From: Odontocerum albicorne
Lineage: Eukaryota; Arthropoda; Insecta; Trichoptera; Odontoceridae
Direction of reading: 5' to 3'
DNA: 64,000 bases
NCBI GenBank assembly: GCA_949825065.1
Contig: OX463864.1
Span: 13,095,327 to 13,159,326, forward strand
The first letter of the stretch is position 1. Every line of letters starts with the position of its first letter. This document shows, in pieces, positions 54,780 to 64,000 of the stretch. The notes below the pieces were generated by a model. It saw only the letters and a program-made list of their open reading frames with translations, was not told the DNA's origin and did no database searches. The translations under genes and the position numbers were made by a program.

Positions 54780-55077
54780 TTCTTAACTCGCGCCAGAAAG
54801 TTGACATCGCATGACCATCAACCGAGCTCAGCCCTTCGCTGTAATGTCAAGAAATGATATATTACGCTGTCTCCTCTCTCAGAAAAACGTTTTCAGGGTT
54901 TTTTATTCCCTGAGACGGCGATTCAGCTCTCGCGAGCCAGTAATTGGGTACCTCTGGATTAATTTACAAGTAGGCAACACAATTCCGAGTGAGTAGTACT
55001 CTCTACCCGCCGCTTATTTTCTGTGAGGTTAACCCTCGTGAAACGCGCGGGAAACAAAATTCAAAATCGCGCGTTCG
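54780..55077 (+). promoter_or_regulatory. CG-rich patch with E2F-like sites and a splice donor; possible promoter and first exon
   Basis: GC content rises sharply here. The inverse of 55044-55054 is TTTCCCGCGCG, an exact E2F-type site, and ATTCAAAATCGCGCG follows at 55059-55073. A strong donor G|GTAAGT lies at 55077/55078. This fits a first exon of a + strand gene running out of the window, but no transcript evidence is visible. Confidence 0.3.
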
Positions 55078-55874
55078 GTAAGTTTTGTTTATGGTTATTC
55101 ATTGAAATTACAATTTAAGAATAAAACCCACATTGCGGTTTTTAGTGAGTGTAACAGTGCGCTAACGATTTTTTAAAGTATTTTTCTAATTGGTTATATT
55201 TCGAGATAGTGAAAGAGAGAAATTTGTTGCATTAACAATTTTCCCGTTAAGACTGGCCTTATTTTATTTTTAGGCAAGGGTTCCACGTGTGTAGACGATG
55301 TTTTCTCCTTTTTTAAACTATGCTCGAGAAATAGAGGGTATATTTTTTTAGTGAAAGTATACCATAGACAGCTGAGCTATTTGAACTCCAGGTCTTAAGC
55401 CCTTTATAACATTTAAAATCTGTGACCTTTTTTCTCTTGTGACGTCGGACCTTAAGTTTGTCATATAGCTACTATTGTTTTCACTCAGGTGTGTCGCCAT
55501 TGGAGAAGTTCCTATGGGCAGTTTCTTCTTCAACACAAAGTGACGTCGCGTTCCTTAATAAATAAAGAAAATGACGATCTTCTATTATAGATCACGCTCG
55601 ATAGGAACTTATTTGTAGGTGATGATATATTGTTCTGAACTGTCCGATGTATGTAACTACCTGGATAACTGGAGGAGTTGCATTTCCTTTTGTTGGGTGT
55701 GGTGAACTAGCTAGCTAGATCCTCACAACATATAACCCACATAGAACCCAACATATAAAAAACCCACTGAAAGTAAAAGGAGGTATGCCTGCATCATTAA
55801 TATTTAAAAGCTTCCAGCATAAACAAGCTAGAGTATTCGTTGACAGATACCACGTCAGTCATACCTACGCATAG

Positions 55875-56225
55875 TCAGGCGATGTTATTGTTAACGTTTG
55901 ATAGTTCTAACCTCAGTAGTATATTAAATTGAGCCGATATAAGACGTGTTGCTTCGTAATTTTCTGAAAATTTCAAAATTAAATATTGCTTGGTCATCTA
56001 GTTTATTTAAAAAAAAGAGAAAATCCTGATAGATGCGACGACGTTTAGAAGCTAGACATCGTTTAATTTCTGCCGGGCTTTTCGTTTCTTTTATGAAGAA
56101 ACTTGATAACTATGCAATATTACATTTTTAACATTTCAGAAACTAACGAAACAACACGTCTTTTATCGGTTTTAGATGACATACGACTGAAGGTAGAGGT
56201 ACTAAATTTTAACTGTAACATCATC
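55875..56225. mobile_element. R6 foldback MITE, copy 2
   Basis: GATGTTATTGTTAACGTTTG left, inverse GATGTTACAGTTAAAATTTA right; the arms of about 110 bases share ATAAAAGACGTGTTGTTTCG-like sequence with each other and with 44733-45085. Confidence 0.8.
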
Positions 56226-56229
56226 TAAT

Positions 56230-56980
56230 CATCCGATGTACGTGGCCAGTGTTATATCTGTCTATATAAGCTATAATTTGCCCAAGCCATAAACTTTTGG
56301 ACCTTAGTGATCCCTATAAGCAGTGGAGCTCAAGTTTATGACATTTATTGAATCGCTATCATTTGCGATCTATACTCTGTGCGATTTTCTCTGTTAAATC
56401 CATAATGTAAACAGTACAAAGATAAATCCATAATGTAAACAGTACAAAGAAATACGTAATATCTGTCTATACATGATCTAACTTGTTCAGGTCGAAAACT
56501 TTTGGAACTTAGTGATCGCTATGTAAGCAGTGAGGCTCAAGTTTATAACATTGATAAAATCGTTATCATTTACGATATATCGTCGCCGATACTGTAGGAA
56601 CACGTATCTAGGATCGCTCAAATTTTACAGGGGAGACAAAAAGCGATTTTTCAGCAAAAATATAATAAAATAAAAACGTCACTTTGTATTGCAGTTGCGA
56701 ATAAATGCGTTCCGCGTTAAAAATAAATATATATGTTAATGCAAAAATGTGTCAATGATACAAGAGATGACAAAAAATAAAAAAAGTTACTTATACCAAA
56801 AAATCGAGTTACGTGTTCCTGCAATATCGGCGACGATATACTAAGTGAGATTTGTTATCAGTTAATATTATAGATCCATAATATAAACAATACAAAGAAG
56901 TACGTAAATAATATCTGTCTATACACTATCTAACTTGTTCAGTTCGGAAACTTTTAGACATTAGTGATATACAAGTATGT
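56230..56980 (+). repeat. Repeat R7, three diverged tandem units, one split by an insertion
   Basis: Units start near 56250, 56458 and 56915 with ATCTGTCTATA and carry AACTTTTGGA..TTAGTGAT, GCTCAAGTTTAT and ATCCATAAT(G/A)TAAACA. TAAATCCATAATGTAAACAG is repeated in tandem at 56396-56449. The second unit is split by the element at 56585-56866. Confidence 0.65.
56585..56866. mobile_element. MITE with TCGTCGCCGATA ends and TATA duplication, nested in R7
   Basis: TCGTCGCCGATACTGTAGGA then ACACGTA on the left; inverse TCGTCGCCGATATTGCAGGA then ACACGTA on the right. TATA precedes and follows, and removing the element plus one TATA restores an R7-like sequence. Boundaries are within a few bases. Confidence 0.8.
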
Positions 56981-57389
56981 GCTGTTTCTTTTTTGATAGG
57001 CGATCGTGCATAATAAAATTTTGAAGCTACTACACCGTGTTTAAAGAGGTATTTTGCTGTATTTATGTTTCGTTAGACTAGCTTCTCGCCAAGTTGGGAA
57101 TAAATCTGCACGTAGCTGTCACTTGCAATGCCGCATTTAAGGAAGGCGCTGTTTCTCTTTTATACACTCGAATGTTTTCTCTTCTCGAAGTTATATCTAG
57201 ACTCTTAATGAGATTCGAGAGCGTATACAAACCTTTAAATTATAGCCGATAGTAAAAAAAAATCAATACAGCAATCGAAATTAACTCAACTTATTCTCTA
57301 AACTGTACCATAAACATAAAGACATGTAGACAATTGTCAATAGAACAAAAAACAAGTGTCGGAAATATAAACTCACTTCTTTAGTTACA

Positions 57390-57900
57390 ATTTTATTGTA
57401 CAGTGTACAATATGGTAGGATTATGGCCAAGTGGCAATCTTTTCCTACCAACCACACTATAATTTTACGAAGTTGTGAGAAATTGGGTGATTAACATTAT
57501 TGGTGTAGAGAAAAATAAATTATGCAATAGTAAAGTAACAAAAATAAATAAATACAAATTTAATAAGGTTGTCGATGATCAAGAGAAGGAAATGGAGATT
57601 GGGATATCAAGAATATCATGACATGTCACTGAAGGAAGCTGTAATGTTTTTAAATTCGTTTTCTTGAAACGCTTCAACAAAAGTGCGAGTATTTTATTAG
57701 CTGGTAGCTAATATAAGACTTCCACCATTGTCTAACAGTAAAATACGACGTGAAAAATGAAGAGCGGCAAACTAGAACATCTAATGAAGCGTCCGTGATC
57801 GGAAAGTATTTGAATTTTTTCAATGAAATATGAGAGAGCGGCGGGATAGTTAAGGACGCGCTATAAAATACAATACGTGAGCATTTCGACGCTTTCTCAC
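57390..57900 (-). pseudogene. LINE 3' end, decayed
   Basis: A tail like the SINE/LINE tail inverse (GGCAATCTTTTCCTACCAAC) at 57440, and minus-strand reading near 57640-57760 with LLDNGGSLILATS..NTRTF and EAFQENEFKN, resembling W..LP...S...FK..L. Weak. Confidence 0.45.
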
Positions 57901-58364
57901 ACTGGACCAGTTGAAGGATATGTGATATGGTTATATTTTGTTAGGTTGATTATTAAATGTATAAAAACATTTCTTATTTGTTGAATCCAGATAGCACACG
58001 TCTGCATTGTAGTAAATAATTGGTAAAAACAGAAGAAAAGAAGAAATAAGACTGTACAAGTATTCGGTTTAAGGGGGATAATACCTCTTCAAGATCTTAA
58101 GGGTGTGAAAGCAAAACAAGATCTTATAAATTCGTATATTATAAAAACAACTACACATTGGAAACCTAGCGGCTGTTTTTTAATTTCGTTTTTTTTTTAC
58201 GCTGGCTACATCTTCAATGTTATCTGACATAATGGATTGACTCAGTTAAAAAAAAACATTGAATAATTCGATCTTCTTATGTTTTTCTTTTGTAAACAAA
58301 TAACATTCGTTCCGTTTTATTCTGCATGTGATTCGCCTCATTTTCCGTCAATTCTTTCCCACAG

Positions 58365-58573
58365 AATCCCTCCTTTCGCCATTTTATGATTATTATAATT
58401 TATTCCCATTTCCATCGGAATCCAAAGGATCGAATTATGTAAAGGAGACGAGATATTTGCAATCCGAGAAATCCAAATACATTGCCTCACACGGTCGTGT
58501 GGTTATAGAGAAATATGAAAATAATAAAAATATGTTGAATGTTAAAAAAAAGAAGATTCATTTATTTATTTAA
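58365..58573 (+). CDS. Candidate terminal coding exon, unknown protein
   Basis: A strong acceptor (TTCTTTCCCACAG at 58352-58364) is followed by an open frame of about 69 codons to TAA at 58571: SLLSPFYDYYNLFPFPSES, KGSNYVKETRYLQSEKSKYI, ASHGRVVIEKYE and a Lys-rich end. Composition is more protein-like than the surroundings. I do not recognise the family. It could be the 3' exon of a gene beginning at the 55.0 kb candidate promoter, a decayed gene copy, or chance. Confidence 0.3.
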
Positions 58574-58781
58574 ATAGTTCTGGCTTCACTTTATGGAAAA
58601 TCATAATTAATGCTGTAGTACACCAAGGGTTGACTTACGTGGTATGTATTTACAGTTAGGTGTCACAATTTGTCAAATTGATGAGAATTTATAATTTCTT
58701 CTTCATCGTATGCTTTATGCTCAGCATTATGGTTCTCTGCAAGAGCTCAAACTTAGCGCACCACCTATCTCCATTTCTCGC

Positions 58782-59702
58782 TTAACCCTTGGGCGGGCGC
58801 ATCTAATCTGTGAGATGCGGTAACAAGTTTTTTTTTGTGGCAATGGGCGAGGTTTACCGACAAAGAGGCGAGGCTTATAGTAGCTTCTGGACTCCCTACC
58901 CCTCACACAAGGGTATCTTTGTTATTTCTCCAGTGCACCGTTGGTCTCCGTGACAGACGTTTTAATCTGCTGGATGAGTTGCGCCCGATTATGTAAGTAT
59001 TTTTGATTTCCGAAATAATTTTTTTTCTCAATATTTATTTTTATATACCTGCAATAGTTCGTATATCTATGTTCTAGACCCTAATTCAATGATATTGATC
59101 GTTATTTACTACATGAATACGAACATGCACGCATGGTATGTGAAAATTGTTATAAGAATGTTTTCGAAAATGTTCAGCGTGAGCCTGATCAGGAATAACT
59201 TTCTTATCATATTTTGATTACTCCCTTTTGTTTTTGTGAAGACGTTTTATGATCACGAGTGAATTTGAATTTTACATTCTAAATTATGTTTGAAAAAGTG
59301 CTAGCATTGTGTTCTCTAATGTCAAGTTATTGCTTTTATTTTCATCACATGAACCTTATGAATATGTGACAGTTAATTCCACATACTTTTTATTGTGCTA
59401 AATCTTTTTTACAAACCTATTGTGGGTATTAAATGACTGAAAAAAAATGATGTTACTGAATTGCATTAGTTGTGTTGATAAACTGCCAACAAAAGACTGA
59501 GAATGTTGTAAACTAGTTATCTTCTATTTTAAGAAAAACAATATGGGAAAATTAAAAATTTTGTTATTGAAAAGTGCAAAGAAATGTACAAATGTTATAT
59601 AATCATGTTTGAGTGAAAATATCAGCTTGATAAGCTTTCCTTTAAGCCTAAGCAGAAATTTAATTTTTAATCTCACAGATGAGTTGCGCCCGAACGTGTT
59701 AG
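58782..59702. mobile_element. piggyBac-type TTAA element, about 0.9 kb
   Basis: Left TTAACCCTTGGGCGGGCGCA then TCTAATCTGTGAGAT; right inverse CTAACACGTTCGGGCGCAAC then TCATCTGTGAGAT. The right TTAA is now TTAG. A second terminal-like motif (CTGGATGAGTTGCGCCCGAT) lies inside at about 58971-58990. No transposase remains. Confidence 0.8.
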
Positions 59703-60060
59703 GATTTGTATTGCGCCTGACGGAGGGTGTATGAGAATCCAGTTAACTCCTTTGTTTGACCTGTCCATCTCAAAGGACACCTTCCTCTTGGTTGCATTCC
59801 TTTAACTATCCAAATGATCACCAGTTTCTCTATATTATTATATTTTTTTCTTGCAATGTGGCCAAAGTATGTTATAATTATTTTTCTATATGTTGTTGAA
59901 AATCTTTCGGTAATCTCCAATTTCGATAATTAAGACGCTGGAGCACCTTGTGGTCCATGGGATACGGAGTACCCGCCTCCATCACCACATCTCGAAGGTA
60001 TCTATTATTTTTGTTTCCTTCCCTCTTATTGTCCATGTTTTTACTTCGTACAGTGCTATG
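59703..60060 (-). pseudogene. LINE reverse-transcriptase tail
   Basis: A 73-codon minus-strand frame reads EITERFSTTYRKIIITYFGH, IARKKYNNIEKLV, GMQPRGRCPLRWTGQTKELT and LRQAQYKS, the typical C-terminus of a LINE ORF. Same family as 33060-33480. 5'-truncated. Confidence 0.8.
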
Positions 60061-60104
60061 TAGAATTTATTATTGAGATTTTAAATAATTAATCTACAAT
60101 TGGT

Positions 60105-60255
60105 AAAAAGTATCCACCTATTTTTTCATGTGTATATGTCCTAAGTAAGATACAGGTATAAGCGTCACTTGGTATTGCAATTGTACTTTACTAGGGGATA
60201 CAACAAATGAAAGGCGACATAAACCCAGATTCACTTAAGTTGAGTGTCTATGTTT
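60105..60255. repeat. Interspersed repeat R8, copy 2
   Basis: ATTTTTTCATG, GGGGATACAACAAATGAAAG, GCGACATAAACCCAGATTCA, as at 53925-54060. An internal CACTTGGTATTGCAATTG resembles a motif in the MITE at 56585-56866. Confidence 0.55.
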
Positions 60256-60374
60256 TTTGTTTGTCTTGTTTTTAATTTACTTTGTATACATATATGTAAA
60301 CACTTGTCATGTAAATAAACAAATAAATTGCATAAATTATAACACTTGACTTTTGAGTTCGCTTAATCACATAT

Positions 60375-61150
60375 ATTGTTTATAGTTAAGGCATTAACGT
60401 TGTGGAGGTTTAAAGACATTGTAATTTGTTTTATCAAACACTGTTTACTCCACTTTTTGTAACGGTATAACCCTACCGGTTTCAAGGCTTTCGCCTCATC
60501 TTCAGGGGAGCACAAACAAGACTGAATTCTGTTCGAACTGGTACCGATATACACGTTTCTAACTTTTTTTCAACTGTAAGTAAATCAAATCTGTCTCGCA
60601 AAAGACAACCGAAAAATACATAGCCTATAGTTTCATCATCCAGGCCACACTCGCAGTCGGGATTCTCCACAAGACCCATTCTACTATATAAAGGTGACTA
60701 GCCGCAGTGGCTCGTTCGCAAACGACAAATGACAGACATTTCTATCTTGTTTATTCTGATTATATTAAACCATGGTTTCAAAGGGACAGATTGTTGGATT
60801 TATTTATATCTAGAGCCCTTATATGATATACACCAGTTATATCCCAATCCAACGCCCATCGGTGTCAAGTATCATGTTTAATTTTATTTAAAATATCAGT
60901 CACTGGCTGTGAAAAATTAGATAGGGGACAACCGGTAGAACATGCTTTATTTGCCAAGGAATCAACACAATCATTACCAGTGATACCAACACTTATCATT
61001 AATTATTACAGCGATATTAACCAACACTCATTCAATTATCCGAATTGGTGATTATGACACATTAAAGAGTGTAGCCGGGAGACAATATTTTCTTCGACTC
61101 CATTAATTGAGCTTTCGTGACCACTGGAGTAGACACAGAGCTAAATATAT
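60375..61150 (-). mobile_element. LINE 3' end: RNase H domain, C-terminal tail and 3' UTR
   Basis: The minus strand reads, through stops, a decayed RNase H C-terminus (GITGNDCVDSLANKACSTGC near 60990-60930), a linker with W..DWDITGVY, and the tail LGLVENPDCECG.DDETIGYV with FFGCLLRDRFDLL (60482-60679). The 3' UTR ends near 60375. The order RNase H then Cys-rich tail is that of I/Jockey-type LINEs. Related 3' fragments: 2130, 18971, 38307 and 43098. Confidence 0.82.
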
Positions 61151-61364
61151 CGGTTCAAACTAAATAAAAACCATATTTATAAAAGTGAGATCCAAACCTT
61201 TTACCTACTCTGTAGAAAATTTCTCTAGCTTCTAAGCCATCCATCGGAGAAGTTTACTGCAAATTTTCAGGAAGATATTCGCCACAACTGACACTTTACA
61301 TCCCATCAACCACATATTTTGATACCTAACCTATCTTTATCGCATTATTGTATTGTAATTTATT

Positions 61365-61575
61365 AGAGTTTCATTGTACACAGTACCACCTACGAGTTTA
61401 TTTCAATGAGCCAATCTCTTCTAATCAACTTGACAGATTTTAAAGAAACCTTAAGGGAAAAACAGGCCAGAACCTTTTTTTGTATAAAATCAAGTACCTG
61501 TGGGAACCGAAACCGTCACCCCAAGGTTGGAAGGTAGACGTCTTACTAACTAGACCTTGGAGGCCATCAACTGTG
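61365..61575 (-). repeat. tRNA-derived SINE, minus strand
   Basis: Minus strand: GGCCTCCAAGGTCTAGTTAG, TAAGACGTCTACC (box A region), GGTTTCGGTTCCC (box B-like), then CAGGTACTTGATTTTATACA, AAGGTTCTGGCCTGTTTTTC and a tail with TTGAAATAAACTCGTAGGTG. Full length but diverged. Confidence 0.75.
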
Positions 61576-61579
61576 TTAG

Positions 61580-63530
61580 ATTAAAAAAAAAAAGACTTTT
61601 CAAAACGATACTTGTATCCCTTTTATCCTTAAGTCCTGATTATAATAAGAGGGGAAATTTTATGGGGAACTTTTGTTTAGACTTTAATTTTGACTCGAAA
61701 ATTTCTCAGACAAAACATTAACTAGTATGAAATCCTTCGAAGAGAAAATGAAAAGAGCTGCAATTTGAATTGTGCCAGTTATAAAAATACATTATTTTAA
61801 TTAAACTTGGCACGAAAAAGATTACTTCAAATTTCATTTCCAACATAATAGAATTTTTTTTAAACACGAAGAAATTTTTCCACTCGATGCTTCTCAATTA
61901 AATGTGGAAAAGAATTAAATTATAAATTTAGCTTATGGGACAAGCCTGTTTGTCTAAGATCTGTGAAAACGGCATCCACCAAGTAAAACGGATATCATCT
62001 ACTCGAAATTCCTCGTGAAGATTTCTTTCAAAAGTTAAAAATGAAATTCTACAATATGTAATACTGACTGTATAATGAAAATAAATGCAAAAATTGTCTT
62101 GTTTTACGTAACTAAAAAAATATGAAACATATTTTTAATAATACTTTTCAAGGGGTTTATCCCATCAACATGTTATTTTTTAATGTAGAATATTCAATAT
62201 CTGTCAAAAATACAAAAATTAAAAAATATTATTTGTCTTTATGTTGATAATAAAAGTGCTCCTGGTTTAAAGCTTTAAGCTTCCTGAATTGAAGTAAAAT
62301 TTAAAAAAAAAATGTATGAAATTTTAAAGATTGTGCAAATTCTGATGAAAATTTTAGATTAAAAAAAAAAATAGAAGTGAAATGACATTTATAATACAAT
62401 AATAAAATCAAATTTTGATCGAAGTATTAACTATTAAAAAAAATATGGTTTAAATAAATGTTATTGTTTTGAAAAATGTACTCATATACTATTTAAATAA
62501 ATGAAGAGTAAAAAATTACAAAGGGCATTGTATGAAATAAAATATTTAAAAAAATACTAGTTGAAACGAAATGGAAATGTCGTATAAAATAGTGTTCCGC
62601 AGGGATGTTATCTTGGACCTAAAATTGTATTTAAAATATTTTTGAGCTTAGTTTCAAAATAATTTTAAAAAATACGAGTGTAAACATCATGTGGAACATA
62701 ATAGAAATGGAGATATTGGTATAAACAAATTACTAAGAATAAGCGAGTGCTCAGATTTGATCCCTCAAATAAGTTATTCGTGACGATGAATTGTATACGA
62801 ATCGGACGTGGCAAATAGAGTTTAAGGCAAGAGCTCAACTGTTATGGCGGAATTCCACAGCAGACCATAAAATGAATTTATGTTCAGGTTGTTCAGTTAT
62901 TTCTAAGCTTCATCAACCAATACCAGTTGGATAGTTGACTGACATGGATTTGAATATATCATATAAGTCTTGTAATACAAACTAACGAGTTAAGGATACG
63001 ATGATTTGTGAAAAAAAACATTTAAAATACATGATATTTGGAATGCTAATATTTATTAAGGCATATTTTTTACAATTAAAGCCATGATTTGCACAGTAAT
63101 TTAAAATTGTGAGATTTATTGCCCTTTATAATTTTTACTCTTAATATATTACATATTTGCAAAGAAATATTTTCAAAAATGATTGATTTAATTGAATGAA
63201 ATATAGTCATAAGTACATTGTATACCTAGACATTTATAACTAAGTACATTTTTTATTCGATCTTGAATATCAAAATCGAAAAAACCTATATTTATTTTAC
63301 ATATTATATTTTTTTTATTTTCGTAATAGTTCCTTTATTTGCATAGTTATATTTGTAAGAAAAATAGATGAAAGATTATGAAAGTGAAATGGTTTTTACG
63401 TAAAACACGAATAAATACATTATTCAGTGGAATCGAGAGAATATTTTTTACAATGCAAAGATTTAAAAGAATTATAAAATAATTAACAAATTGAAGATAA
63501 ACGCAATCACATTTGGGATAGATTTTCATT
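61580..63530. other. AT-rich stretch, nothing recognised
   Basis: No supported gene, RNA or repeat in about 2 kb. Confidence 0.45.
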
Positions 63531-63592
63531 TATAACAAAATATTTTCATTTATAACAAAACATTTTCATTTATAACAAAACATTTTCAAACC
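63530..63592. repeat. 22-bp tandem repeat, three units
   Basis: ATTTTCATTTATAACAAAAC-like units at 63522, 63541 and 63563 with one or two changes. The rest of the window (63593-64000) is AT-rich and featureless. Confidence 0.7.
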
Positions 63593-64000
63593 CGTTCCAA
63601 GGATATAAAATGAAAATCAATAATTCGAAAAAAAACTTAATATAATGGTCCGTAATTATTCCGAAATCGACGAAAAATACAAAAATATAAAAATAATTAA
63701 CATATATCGACAATTTTGAGTACATTCATAAACAATTAAAAGAAAAATAGGTAAGATTTTAAAGATATTTTTTATCCCTGAAAAAATAAATACAGGATAG
63801 ACAACAATTTACAAAAATAATAACGAAAATGAAACAAATAACTTATGTGAATTGTTTCGTTTATTGGAATCAGATGTTTTTAATAAAAAAAAGATTAAGT
63901 AAATTTGATTTGAGTTTTACAATCTACCAAATTAAATAAAAATATCTATTGAAATATCTTACATATGGCAACGTGAACAAATTATTGATTCGAAGTATAA

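Noticed and set aside
54910..54925. TCCCTGAGAC motif resembling the miR-125/lin-4 seed
   Set aside because: Only the first ten bases match, and no miRNA-type hairpin surrounds it.
54811..54996. 61-codon frame in the CG-rich patch
   Set aside because: No family similarity and it stops before the splice donor; the patch is better described as a possible promoter.

Overview
The window looks like nuclear DNA from an insect. It is strongly AT-rich, carries one spliced gene with GT-AG introns, and is littered with degraded transposable elements of types common in insects (mariner, hAT, TTAA-flanked piggyBac-type MITEs, pogo-like elements, LINE 3' ends and tRNA-derived SINEs). The species cannot be named from sequence alone. 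A hemipteran-like genome would fit the repeat load, but that is inference.

The only gene I can support in full is the Mediator subunit MED26, on the + strand at 315-24588. It has eight coding exons: 315-377, 10685-10759, 12297-12417, 13343-13446, 17472-17535, 17835-18494, 19581-19713 and 22479-24588. These join without a frame break into 3330 coding bases (1109 residues plus stop). The N-terminus is the TFIIS N-terminal-type (LW) helical domain, and the C-terminus has the metazoan MED26 ending (LPYVVID). Exon 6 encodes an unusual run of eleven heptads, ISPG(L/M)(R/K)N and variants, which resembles the RNA polymerase II CTD in period and SP content but not in sequence. A GC-richer promoter/5' UTR lies just upstream of the ATG, and AATAAA signals follow directly after the stop.

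The introns of MED26 are a palimpsest of mobile DNA. Intron 1 (10.3 kb) holds a TTAA MITE, a hAT element with an 8-bp target duplication, two mariners that share one TA (the second rebuilt as a long foldback), another TTAA MITE, SINE and LINE pieces, and a mariner/Tc1 remnant. Intron 4 holds a hAT MITE with a perfect 8-bp target duplication, a nearly complete SINE, several LINE tails and a three-unit tandem repeat that keeps a peptide. Intron 7 holds a mariner split by two TTAA MITEs.

Downstream of 24.6 kb I see no certain gene. The stretch to 64 kb is repeats separated by AT-rich DNA with no recognisable content. It includes a 200-bp assembly gap (28616-28815), a 52-bp hairpin minisatellite (36.4-36.8 kb), two adjacent palindromes (43.1-43.35 kb), related foldback elements at 44.7 and 55.9 kb, and a LINE with RNase H remnants at 60.4-61.0 kb. 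A GC-rich patch with E2F-like sites and a splice donor near 55.0 kb and an exon-like ORF at 58.4 kb could be the edge of a second gene, but this is weak.

I found no operon-like or defence-like system. The most unusual items are the heptad array in MED26, the foldback mariner, the tandem repeat with a conserved peptide, and the palindromes.
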